From positions 1 through 64,000 of the forward strand of contig JAAVHJ010000001.1 of the NCBI GenBank assembly GCA_014799805.1: a DNA stretch of 64,000 bases, written 5' to 3'. Below, piece by piece: positions 52,728 to 60,658 of the stretch. Position numbers and translations under genes: made by a program. Position 1 is the stretch's first letter, and each line of letters starts with the position of its first letter. The DNA comes from Ruminococcus sp. (GTDB lineage: Bacteria; Bacillota; Clostridia; Oscillospirales; Ruminococcaceae). The notes beneath the pieces are model-generated. The model was given only the letters and a program-made list of their open reading frames with translations. It was not told the DNA's origin and did not search any database.

Positions 52728-53825
52728 ATGGAAGAAGAAGTAAGAATCTGTACCTACTGCGGAGAAACTCTTGGCGAATATGAGGGTACAACTGTCGGTA
52801 ATGATTTGCTTTGTGATGACTGTGTGGACGAACTTTGCACGACTTGCGACCACTGCGGTGAAACAATCTGGACAGAGGACTGCGTGACAGACGATGATAC
52901 ATATCTTTGCAGAGAATGTTTCAACGACTACTATCGCAGATGTGAAAACTGTGACAACATTATCCATGATGACAGTGTATGTTGGCATAACGATTTGCCC
53001 TACTGCTGCAATTGCTTTGACGACATTGATTATGATGACGAAATTGAGGACTACAACTACAAGCCCGAACCAATTTTTTACGGCGACAGCTATATGTACT
53101 TCGGTGTGGAACTGGAAGTAGACAAAGGCGGTAAAGAAGGTGAAAATGCTCGTACTCTCAAAGATATTGCAAATCACAGACACGAACATATTTACATCAA
53201 ATCAGACGGAAGTTTGAACGACGGCTTTGAAATTGTCTCCCACCCAATGACACTTGATTATCACATGAACACAATGGACTGGGAAAGCGTTCTGCACGAA
53301 GCTGTAAACATGGATTACCGTTCACATCAGACAGACACTTGTGGACTGCATATTCATGTCAACCGTGATGCTTTCGGTGACAATCAGGCAGAACAGGAAG
53401 AAGTCATAGGAAAAATACTTTTCTTTATTGAAAAGCACTGGGCAGAAATGTTCAGATTTTCACGTAGAAGCACCTACAACATGAACAGATGGGCAACTCG
53501 TTACGGACTTGAAAAGACCAGCAAGGAAATTCTTGAAAAAGCAAAATCGGGTTGCAACGGAAGATATGTTGCTGTCAATCTCAACAACTACCACACAATT
53601 GAGTTCAGGCTTTTCCGTGGAACGTTAAAACACAGCTCATTCATCGCCACATTGCAGATGGTTAAAAAAATCTGCGATGTGGCTTTTTCTATGTCTGAGC
53701 AAGAAATCGACGAAATGAGTTGGTGTGAGTTTGTAAGTACCATTGAGGAAAATGAGCTGATTCAGTATCTCAAAGAACGTCAGCTTTACATCAACGAAGA
53801 AATTTTTGCAGAGGAGGAAATGTAA
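52728..53825 (+). CDS. Zinc-finger amidoligase family protein
   Basis: 365 residues. Residues ~8-110 hold four CxxC-x(n)-CxxC clusters (CTYCGE, CDDCVDELCTTCDHCGE, CRECFNDYYRRCENCD, CCNCFDD), a LIM/treble-clef-like zinc region. Then comes a predicted amidoligase (COOH-NH2 ligase) domain: MYFGVELEVD, SDGSLNDGFEIVSHPMTL, TCGLHIHVNRDAF, NTIEFRLFRG-type HTIEFRLFRGTLKHSS. Amidoligases are glutamine-synthetase-fold enzymes predicted to form peptide or isopeptide amide bonds using ATP. GGAGG precedes the ATG; the glutaminase gene follows by 1 bp. Substrate unknown. Confidence 0.88.
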   Translation: MEEEVRICTYCGETLGEYEGTTVGNDLLCDDCVDELCTTCDHCGETIWTEDCVTDDDTYLCRECFNDYYRRCENCDNIIHDDSVCWHNDLPYCCNCFDDIDYDDEIEDYNYKPEPIFYGDSYMYFGVELEVDKGGKEGENARTLKDIANHRHEHIYIKSDGSLNDGFEIVSHPMTLDYHMNTMDWESVLHEAVNMDYRSHQTDTCGLHIHVNRDAFGDNQAEQEEVIGKILFFIEKHWAEMFRFSRRSTYNMNRWATRYGLEKTSKEILEKAKSGCNGRYVAVNLNNYHTIEFRLFRGTLKHSSFIATLQMVKKICDVAFSMSEQEIDEMSWCEFVSTIEENELIQYLKERQLYINEEIFAEEEM

Positions 53826-53826
53826 T

Positions 53827-54762
53827 ATGTGTGCGATTTTTGGATTTCTTAACTATGGCAATAAACTCAGTCATAAAATTTTGACAAAACTTCTGCGTGA
53901 GTTGTCAGTTGCGGCAGAAGTCAGGGGTACAGACGCAACAGGAATCAGCTATGTCAAGAATGGTGAAATGGTGACTTTCAAGAAAGCGAAACCTGCTCAC
54001 AAGGTCAATTTTTACTTCCCGAAAAAAACAATAGCAGTCATAGGACATACACGTTTTACAACACAGGGCAGTGCAAAGCAGAACTACAACAATCATCCGT
54101 TTGAGGGCAAAACAGACGGTCACACTTTTTCTCTTGCACATAATGGTGTTCTATACAATGATAAGGAGTTAAAAGAAAAGTACAATCTTCCTGCAACCAA
54201 AATCGAAACAGACAGCTATGTTGCAGTACAGCTCTTGGAAAATCAGAAAAATGTTGATTTTGAAAGTATCAAAACAGTTGCAGAACTCGTTGATGGAAGT
54301 TTTGTTTTCACGATTCTTAGAGATGATAACACCCTGTTTTTTGTCAAGGGCAGTAATCCAATAACACTGCTTCACTTTCAGGAATATGGATTCTATCTTT
54401 ACGCTTCAACGTCTGAAATACTCAAAGTAGCTTTAAAATCTGCAAAATTTACTGCTAAATACGAGAATATTGCCATACATACAGGTGATATAGTGCGTAT
54501 TGGCTTAGACGGTAAGCTTTCTTCAAGTACTTTTAAAAGCACAGAATTAGATTATGGATTTCGCCGTTATTTCAGTTGGTATGATGCTTTTGAGGAAGAT
54601 GAAAACGATTTACTTTCAATCTGTGGTTGCTATGGTGTAGACCGTAAAGATGTAGAGCTGTTGCTGGAATACGGCTATACAGCGGACGAAATCGAAGATA
54701 TGCTGTATAACAGCGACTTTTTTGAAGAAGCTGTTTCAGAAATAAAATCAATGTTCATATGA
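53827..54762 (+). CDS. Class II glutamine amidotransferase
   Basis: 311 residues beginning MCAIFGFLNYG, so Cys2 becomes the N-terminal nucleophile after Met removal. Ntn-hydrolase features: VRGTDATGISYV, GHTRFTTQGSAKQNYNNHPF, LAHNGVLYNDKELK, ETDSYVAVQLL, DGSFVFTILRDD. No sugar-isomerase or synthetase domain is attached, so the ammonia must be used by a partner, most likely the adjacent amidoligase. Ribosome binding site GAGGAGG lies within the end of that gene. Confidence 0.92.
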   Translation: MCAIFGFLNYGNKLSHKILTKLLRELSVAAEVRGTDATGISYVKNGEMVTFKKAKPAHKVNFYFPKKTIAVIGHTRFTTQGSAKQNYNNHPFEGKTDGHTFSLAHNGVLYNDKELKEKYNLPATKIETDSYVAVQLLENQKNVDFESIKTVAELVDGSFVFTILRDDNTLFFVKGSNPITLLHFQEYGFYLYASTSEILKVALKSAKFTAKYENIAIHTGDIVRIGLDGKLSSSTFKSTELDYGFRRYFSWYDAFEEDENDLLSICGCYGVDRKDVELLLEYGYTADEIEDMLYNSDFFEEAVSEIKSMFI

Positions 54763-54775
54763 GGAGGTGAAAAGC

Positions 54776-54880
54776 ATGAAAGGTTTTGTTGCAGGTGTAA
54801 TATTCACAATTGTTGCAGAGAGTACAATTGCAATTGCAGTTTTCGCAAAGGCAATCAAGAAAGGAGCTGACGAAGAATGA
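54776..54880 (+). CDS. Micro-ORF: 34-residue membrane peptide
   Basis: GAGGAGGTG is followed by an ATG and 34 codons (MKGFVAGVIFTIVAESTIAI, then AVFAKAIKKGADEE), a single hydrophobic helix with a charged tail. The strong ribosome binding site, the 13-bp gap from the amidotransferase and the ATGA overlap with the next micro-ORF argue that it is translated. Confidence 0.6.
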   Translation: MKGFVAGVIFTIVAESTIAIAVFAKAIKKGADEE

Positions 54881-54957
54881 AGCAAGCATTAGAAATCGCT
54901 GTTGAAGTGATAGTGTGTGCAGTGAAAGTATTCAAGGCACTCAGAAAGAAAAAATAA
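54877..54957 (+). CDS. Micro-ORF: 26-residue peptide
   Basis: Overlaps the preceding stop as ATGA, with AAAGGAG upstream inside the previous frame. 26 codons: MKQALEIAVEVIVCAVKVFK, then ALRKKK; a hydrophobic helix with a basic end and one Cys. Translational coupling is likely; function unknown. Followed by a hairpin GGGCAG/CTGCCC (54967-54989). Confidence 0.55.
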   Translation: MKQALEIAVEVIVCAVKVFKALRKKK

Positions 54958-55010
54958 CTTGTAAATGGGCAGGGCATTATGTTCTGCCCGCTTTCAGAAA
55001 GGAGGAAATT

Positions 55011-55535
55011 ATGAAAACTGAAACGAAAGTAATCAAAAGTAAAGCCTTGTTTTCGGACGATAAACAGCATCGTTTACTGCTTCACAAGGAGTGGGATAAG
55101 AACAAGAAAACTGCAATGATTATCATGATTAACCCAAACACTGCCGACACTCTCAATATGGATTTGACAACAATGCTTGTTATCAATAATCTGAATGAAC
55201 TGGGATTCGGAAGTGTGAACATTGTCAATCTGTACAGCCGAATAATGCTGAAACTAAGCCTTAGATTCAATTCTGATGATGATTTGATTGACAAGGAAAC
55301 AGACACAATTATTGAACAGTATGCGGCAATGAGTGATGCAGTAATTATTGCATGGGGCAGTATCGGAAATAACAATCAGCGAATTCGTGAACGTCAGAAG
55401 GATATTTTGGAACTGCTTGAACCGTATGCGAACAAGCTGTATCAAATCGGAGAAGAAGGCTATCACCCTTTGACACCTGCAATTCGTACAAAATGGACAC
55501 TCGAACCCTATAATTTTAAGGAGGAAAACACATGA
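55011..55535 (+). CDS. DUF1643 family protein
   Basis: 174 residues: KTAMIIMINPNTADTLNMDLTTMLVINNLNELGFGSVNIVNLYSRI, ADAVIIAWGS-type SDAVIIAWGSIGNNNQRIRERQKDILELL and GYHPLTPAIRTKWTLEPY are the DUF1643 landmarks, a family frequent in phages and islands. Start at ATG 55011 with AAAGGAGG. It overlaps the next gene by 4 bp (ATGA). Biochemical function unknown. Confidence 0.88.
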   Translation: MKTETKVIKSKALFSDDKQHRLLLHKEWDKNKKTAMIIMINPNTADTLNMDLTTMLVINNLNELGFGSVNIVNLYSRIMLKLSLRFNSDDDLIDKETDTIIEQYAAMSDAVIIAWGSIGNNNQRIRERQKDILELLEPYANKLYQIGEEGYHPLTPAIRTKWTLEPYNFKEENT

Positions 55536-55825
55536 TAAAAATGACTAATCTTGAAGAGATAAAGGCTTTCCCTGAGCCTGAAATCAGGGAATACATCTTC
55601 AACAAAGCAACACAGATGATGACAGAATACGACGTTGAAAACCTCAACGATATTGGCTGCTTTGTTGTGCTTGACGGTTCAGAAAATCAGATATTCGAGG
55701 TATCAGAAATGGAATTTGTCGAGGTGCTGAATATCAGTAACAAAACATATCTTCATGGTGTAAAAATTCTCGGAGACAGCTATGGTGAGGACATTTATCT
55801 GCCTGTTGAGGTGGTAAAATGCTGA
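55532..55825 (+). CDS. Small uncharacterised acidic protein
   Basis: 97 residues: LEEIKAFPEPEIREYIFNKATQMMTEYDVENLNDIGCFVVLDG, EMEFVEVLNISNKTYLHGVKILGDSYGEDIYLPVEVVKC. Translationally coupled on both sides (4 bp overlap before, 7 bp after with the recombinase). No family recognised. Confidence 0.7.
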   Translation: MIKMTNLEEIKAFPEPEIREYIFNKATQMMTEYDVENLNDIGCFVVLDGSENQIFEVSEMEFVEVLNISNKTYLHGVKILGDSYGEDIYLPVEVVKC

Positions 55826-57378
55826 ATATACCAAAAGTGGCACTGTATGCAAGATTTTCAAGCGATAATCAGCGTAGTGAATCAATTGACGCACAAGTCA
55901 GAGCGATGAATAGCTTTTGCAAGCAGAATCACTGGCAGATTGTTGCAACCTACACGGATGAAGCACGTTCTGCAACAACTGACAACAGACCACAATTTCA
56001 GCAGATGATAACCGATAGCAGTAAAGGCATTTTTGAAATAGTACTTGTACACAAGTTAGACAGATTTTCAAGAGACAGATATGACAGTGCAATCTATAAA
56101 AAACGCTTGAAAAAGAACAATGTAAGACTTTGCAGTGTTCTTGAACGTATGGACGACAGTCCTGAAAGTATTATGATGGAATCCGTGTTAGAGGGTATGG
56201 CAGAATATTATAGCAAGAACCTCGGACGTGAAGTCATGAAAGGTATGAACGAAACAGCTCTCCAGTGCAGGCACACTGGAGGCTGTACGCCTCTTGGTTA
56301 CGATTTGGACGAGAATAAACGCCTGATAATCAATGAACATGAAGCCGAAGCAGTCAGAATAATTTTTCAGATGTTTGCAGACGGTCACGGCTATACAGCA
56401 ATTATCAATTATTTGAATGAACACGGTTACAAAACCAAAAAAGGTTGTATTTTTGGTAAAAACAGCTTGTATGAAATTCTCAATAACGAAAAATATACAG
56501 GTGTTTTTATATTCAATAAGGCTGCCGCTAAGGTTGACGGAAAGCGAAACAATCATGTTTACAAAACTTCCGATAAGGTCATAAGGGTAGAGGGTGGCTG
56601 TCCTGCAATAATTAGCAAAAAGCTTTTTGAGAAAGTACAACGCAAGAAAGCTGCTAACAGACGTAATACAGGTCAATATCATTCCAAAGAATTTTACTTG
56701 CTTACAGGTAAGATTTTCTGTGGAATATGCGGTAAAAGACTTCAAGGAAATCTCAGATTTTCAGGTAGAAGTAAAACAAGACTTGCAACGTATCGTTGTA
56801 ATACACACCGTTCAGAATGCAAGAATAAAGAAATCAATAAAGATTACCTTGATGTGTATATCGTTGAATTACTCCGAAAGAAAATTTTCAATGCTAATTC
56901 ACTGAAACATCTTGTAAACAATGTAAACACATATATTCGTCAGTACAACAGTGAGTATGATGCAAATTATGAATCTGTAAAGGCAGAATATGACGAAATA
57001 CAGGGAAATCTTGACAACATTACAAAGGCAGTTGAGAAAGGTATCATCACTGAAAGTCTGATAAATCGTGCAGAAGAACTGGAACAAAAGCGTGCAGAAG
57101 TTGAAATAAAATTGTCAGAAATTCATCAGCTTTCTTTGATAGAATACAGCGACTTTTTACCTGTAATAGATGAGTTCAGAGAACTTGAAAGAAATACTGA
57201 AAAATTCAGGACATTTATTCAGCAATATGTCAAGAAAATTACTGTATACCCATATCACCTTGAAATTGAAATTAGCACAGGACTCGGTATAGCTGACAAA
57301 ATAAATGAAATCGTAACAATCAGACGAGGAGAACTCTATGAGTTATTTGAGTCGAGAGTCAGAGGGGAGAAAAAATAA
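55819..57378 (+). CDS. Large serine recombinase (integrase)
   Basis: 519 residues. N-terminal resolvase domain with VALYARFSSDNQRSESIDAQ (R12, S14 as catalytic Arg and Ser), VHKLDRFSRDRYDSAIYKKRL; a recombinase domain (TPLGYDLDENKRLIINEHEA, LYEILNNEKYTGVF); a zinc ribbon (FCGICGKRL...YRCNTHRSECKNKEI); and a coiled-coil region (~365-440). It is the only integrase in the island, 0.9 kb from the right end, and presumably mobilises it. Short overlaps with both neighbours. Confidence 0.95.
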   Translation: MLNIPKVALYARFSSDNQRSESIDAQVRAMNSFCKQNHWQIVATYTDEARSATTDNRPQFQQMITDSSKGIFEIVLVHKLDRFSRDRYDSAIYKKRLKKNNVRLCSVLERMDDSPESIMMESVLEGMAEYYSKNLGREVMKGMNETALQCRHTGGCTPLGYDLDENKRLIINEHEAEAVRIIFQMFADGHGYTAIINYLNEHGYKTKKGCIFGKNSLYEILNNEKYTGVFIFNKAAAKVDGKRNNHVYKTSDKVIRVEGGCPAIISKKLFEKVQRKKAANRRNTGQYHSKEFYLLTGKIFCGICGKRLQGNLRFSGRSKTRLATYRCNTHRSECKNKEINKDYLDVYIVELLRKKIFNANSLKHLVNNVNTYIRQYNSEYDANYESVKAEYDEIQGNLDNITKAVEKGIITESLINRAEELEQKRAEVEIKLSEIHQLSLIEYSDFLPVIDEFRELERNTEKFRTFIQQYVKKITVYPYHLEIEISTGLGIADKINEIVTIRRGELYELFESRVRGEKK

Positions 57379-57671
57379 TGTTTGAAATTAACAAACCAAG
57401 ATACATTACAAGGGGAATTGATGCAGAAATTCCTTTTGATGTACAGCTTTTTATGTGGCAGTGTGTTGATGCTATGCCTGAACCGAAAGACTATTTACAG
57501 GTTTTCAGACTGACAGAACAGAACGGCTTGCAGATAATTCACCATACGACAGAACAGCCTGAATATGAAATGACATACATTCTGACAACAATGACAAAAG
57601 CAGTCACAGCTAAAGTCTACATAATCGATGATGGCGACCACTGCACTATGCTTTTAGCGGAAGAATATTAA
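57378..57671 (+). CDS. DUF960 family protein
   Basis: 97 residues starting on the last base of the recombinase stop: FEINKPRYITRGIDAEIPFDVQLFMWQCVDAMPEPKDYLQVFRL, MTYIL-T. This matches the DUF960 pattern common on Firmicutes mobile elements. Role unknown; a recombination accessory factor is conceivable. Confidence 0.75.
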   Translation: MFEINKPRYITRGIDAEIPFDVQLFMWQCVDAMPEPKDYLQVFRLTEQNGLQIIHHTTEQPEYEMTYILTTMTKAVTAKVYIIDDGDHCTMLLAEEY

Positions 57672-57680
57672 ACAGTCAAA

Positions 57681-57712
57681 GAATACAGCTTTCGGGTTGT
57701 GTTCTTTTTTTC
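57681..57712 (+). terminator. Terminator after the recombinase operon
   Basis: GAATACAGC, loop TTTCG, GTTGTGTTC with G-U pairs, then seven T residues. Confidence 0.75.
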
Positions 57713-58314
57713 GCTGGATGCCCAGAAAATAAGAAGCCTTTTGAAAGTAACACTCCTGAAAGAATTCTTTAGAATCTGCAAATGTTGAAACACTTTTTGA
57801 GAAAAACAGTTCTGGAAGAACACTTTAAAAATTCCACTTTTAAAAAGACTCTTCGAGAAAAAATAAGCCTGAAAGAGGTCTTTGGAAAATATTCTTCCGG
57901 AGTACTACTTTTGTGTTGGTGACAGGATAGGTGTTGTTCTGGTTCTGCATCAGTTCACTTTGTCCGAAAAAAACAACGGATGAAGTAATCTTTGGTTTCT
58001 GCATCGACTGTTGTTTTTCTCTCTGTTGTTGGATGACAGTCAGAAATTCAGATACTCAGGTTCGGATGATAACGGGATGCTCAGTCAACACAGAATGCTA
58101 ACGATACTACTCAAAGCAAAGGATAGATAAGATTTTTTGGAAAACTGTGTTTTCTGTCTCTCTTGTCAAAAATTACTAAGAAAATAAGAAATTAAGATAA
58201 TCGACACTTTTTCAGAAAAAATTGGCAAAGCAAATCAACAGTCTAAAAATCCCTAAAAATAGGCACTTCCGATTTTTCAAACCTTGCAAATACGCAGGTA
58301 CAGAGAGTCACGCA
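57713..58314. other. Non-coding right arm of the island with degenerate repeats
   Basis: No gene. Three degenerate copies of a ~58-bp unit (starting near 57753, 57811 and 57868; core CTGAAAGAATTCTTTAGAA / CTGGAAGAACACTTTAAAA / CTGAAAGAGGTCTTTGGAA), then TTCTGCATC repeats near 57945 and 57999. The stretch ACTAAGAAAATAAGAAATT at 58174 recurs at 58492, beyond the right attachment repeat. Likely the recombination arm of the element. Confidence 0.5.
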
Positions 58315-58401
58315 TCGCCTCCACCAATTGAAAATGCGTACTCGGAAGAGTTGCGAAAAGTCCCATATACCGTAAAATAGCGGTATATGGGATTTCTTTT
58401 T
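58315..58401 (+). repeat. Island right attachment repeat (87 bp)
   Basis: Second 87-bp copy of TCGCCTCCACCAATTGAAAATGCGTA plus the CCCATATACCG/CGGTATATGGG terminator; one mismatch to 44172-44258. It marks the right boundary of the island, about 14.1 kb from the left copy. Confidence 0.9.
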
Positions 58402-58508
58402 TCAGAAAAAGTTTACGTGTTCAACACACTCAGAGGGATTCTGAGAGTGAATTGACGAGTGAAATTCCGAATCCTCTCTTGTGAAAAAACACTAAGAAAA
58501 TAAGAAAT

Positions 58509-58607
58509 TTGCAATTCTGGAAAGAATATGATATAATGCAACAGAGGAAAAAATAATAGTCAGGAGGAAAAGATATGCAGTTTCAGATACAAAGAGTATA
58601 CCACTGA
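58509..58607 (+). pseudogene. Orphan promoter and truncated gene start
   Basis: TTGCAA (58509), 17-bp spacer, TATAAT (58532), AGGAGG, then an ATG at 58575 giving only MQFQIQRVYH before a stop where it runs into an oppositely oriented fragment. It looks like the 5' end of a gene cut off by a rearrangement near 58604. Confidence 0.55.
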
Positions 58608-59043
58608 CATAGCACTCACCCTGATTCATTGAACAGAGTACATTGACTGGTATATTAAGTGTTTTAGAGATTACTTTCGCAGATATTTCGTCAAACTGAA
58701 GAAATATTTTTATTGCAGCAAGGTTCATAACTTCAAGTATATCCTTATTGTAACTCGGAAGAAACTGGGTCGCATAGTTGAGACTTATGTGATATTTTCT
58801 TCCTTCTTTAAGTATTTGTGTGATAGCATCGTCAGAACTTAATTTCTGATTGTGAATTTCATCTGTAAATACAGCAATATGTTTTTTGGGATTATTATGC
58901 TGATAGTAGAAAAGTGACAGCAGCAACATATTCACAAGTGCAGAACCTTCCGTGCCTGAAATTGCATCTGTTGAGATAATAACTATATCTTTAGTATTAT
59001 CAATAAATTGTATCACTGAGTTTATATTTGAGAACCTGTCCAC
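58600..59043 (-). pseudogene. Fragment of a HerA/VirB4-type conjugation ATPase
   Basis: About 148 codons with no proper start or end: IVIISTDAISGTEGSALVNMLLLSLFYY, KKHIAVFTDEIHNQKLSSDDAITQILKEGRKYHISLNYATQFL, CSMNQGECYVSG. The VFTDEIHN Walker B and the GRKYHIS-ATQ motif are typical of HerA/TraG/VirB4-like motor ATPases from conjugative elements. Both ends are broken, so it is debris of another mobile element. Confidence 0.65.
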
Positions 59044-59049
59044 ATAGAG

Positions 59050-59705
59050 CTAAAATCTACATAGAAGTGTATAAAGATGAGAAATAATAACGATAGTCTC
59101 AGCATAAATAGTACGGATTTCGTAGTCTTTTGATAAACATCTTGAATGACATAACCATGAAGAAGTATGTTTAACTTTCCAGCGTTTAGGCATGACCGTA
59201 AAAGTGGAGGTCAGACGTTCTGAAATATTCACCTTCAGATTATGAAATTCTTCAAATATATTCCTAAAATGCTTTTTGTAAGCACTGTTAGCACATACGC
59301 CTTCTATAGACGGATAATAAAACAGTGCTTTTTCAAAAGTGAATACTCCACCTTTTGTGTCATGGATATTTGCTACATGAACGTTAATGCAAAGAAAATT
59401 ACCCATAATATCTGTTATTATGTGTCGCTTTCGTCCTTTCGTTTTCTCCTTCATCATAGCCTCTTTTTTCACTTGCTGAGGTAGTTTTTACAGAGATTGC
59501 GAATCAATCAGCGTGTATGTTGGATTTTCATTCTTTTCATTTGCTTTTCTTGTCTTTTTGACCAGCATTTTCGATATCTCGTCCCAGATTCCTTTTTTCT
59601 GTGTACGATAGTAAAACATAAATACTGCTTTCCAGTTTGGAAAATGTTTCGGCAGATTTCTCTACTGATATTCAGTTTTGACCAGATATCATACTGCATT
59701 CACCA
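59050..59705 (-). pseudogene. Decayed IS5-type transposase
   Basis: Minus strand, at least two frameshifts. Pieces: LPKHFPNWKAVFMFYYRTQKKGIWDEI and PTYTLIDSQSVKTTSASEKRGYDEG in one frame, then KTKGRKRHIITDIMGNFLCINVHVANIHDTKGG and SKDYEIRT in another. The GRKRHI-DT-G--VHAANIHD block is the IS5 family's central DDE region. Not functional. Confidence 0.85.
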
Positions 59706-59741
59706 TCTCCCTTTTTTCATATATAAATATTCCAATTTTTA

Positions 59742-60605
59742 TTATACTATGAAACAAATGTCTTTTATAATTTGTTTCATGGATTCATAATTTATATCAG
59801 GGTGTTTTTCTTGTGCAAGTTCTATTAATTTCAAAGACATAGACTGATAGATTTTTAAATCTAATTCAGAGTCCAAACAAGCAAGATGTTTGCGAATAGT
59901 TAAACTATCGCATCTTTCTATTGCACCCGTAAGAGCATTTACAGGATTTACTTCAAAAATGCGATTGATATTATTCATAACAAGCGGTTTTAATGCAACA
60001 AGAGCTTCTTCTTGTGTAAATCCGCATTTTTCCAGCAAAGCAATACTTTCTGCTAGCAATCCACATACAAAATTACTTGCAATGGTACAAGCTGTATGAT
60101 ATTCTGTTTTTGTTTCAGCAGAAATCATTCTAACAGGGTTGCCAAGTTTCCTGAAAAAATATTCCCATTTATCAAGATAAGCTTTATCACCCTCTATGCA
60201 GAAAAAAGCGTTTTTTAATTCTAAATAAGAATAATACTTACTACTAATTGGAAAAAGCGGATGTATTGCATAGCCATATGCATGATAATTTATGATATCT
60301 GGAAAAGCTTCTGCTACAGTCATTGCGCCACTACAATGACAAATATGCTTATTTGCTATCTGCATATGCTTGATTTTATCATAAACTGATGTTATTTTAC
60401 TATCAGGAACAGTAATAAAAATAATATTACTATCATCAACTAAGCGATTTAAATTACTATAAAATTTAGAATTTGTAAATCTTGATGCTTCTTTTGCAGA
60501 TTCTGGATTTTGGCTATAATATCCTGTAATCGTAATTTCATGTTCAGAAAAATATTTTCCCAAAGAAAAGCCAACTTTTCCAGCTCCTATTATTCCAATA
60601 TGCAT
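59742..60605 (-). CDS. Rossmann-fold DUF2520 protein (predicted oxidoreductase)
   Basis: 287 residues. MHIGIIGAGKVGFSLGKYF is the dinucleotide-binding loop; IIFITVPDSKI, HCSGAMTVAEAF, YAIHPLFPIS and the C-terminal helical domain (ASNFVCGLLAESIALLEKCGFTQEEALVALKPLVMNNINRI, NALTGAIERCD) match the F420-like Rossmann/DUF2520 family. GGAG precedes the ATG. The substrate is not known. Confidence 0.88.
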   Translation of the reverse strand: MHIGIIGAGKVGFSLGKYFSEHEITITGYYSQNPESAKEASRFTNSKFYSNLNRLVDDSNIIFITVPDSKITSVYDKIKHMQIANKHICHCSGAMTVAEAFPDIINYHAYGYAIHPLFPISSKYYSYLELKNAFFCIEGDKAYLDKWEYFFRKLGNPVRMISAETKTEYHTACTIASNFVCGLLAESIALLEKCGFTQEEALVALKPLVMNNINRIFEVNPVNALTGAIERCDSLTIRKHLACLDSELDLKIYQSMSLKLIELAQEKHPDINYESMKQIIKDICFIV

Positions 60606-60658
60606 GCAATCACTCCGTTTATTTATATTTATATTTATATTTTTAAATCTTAATTTTG

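Noticed and set aside
52668-53189. 173-codon minus-strand frame opposite the amidoligase
   Set aside because: The plus-strand frame has zinc-finger and amidoligase motifs; the reverse frame is Val/Phe-rich shadow.
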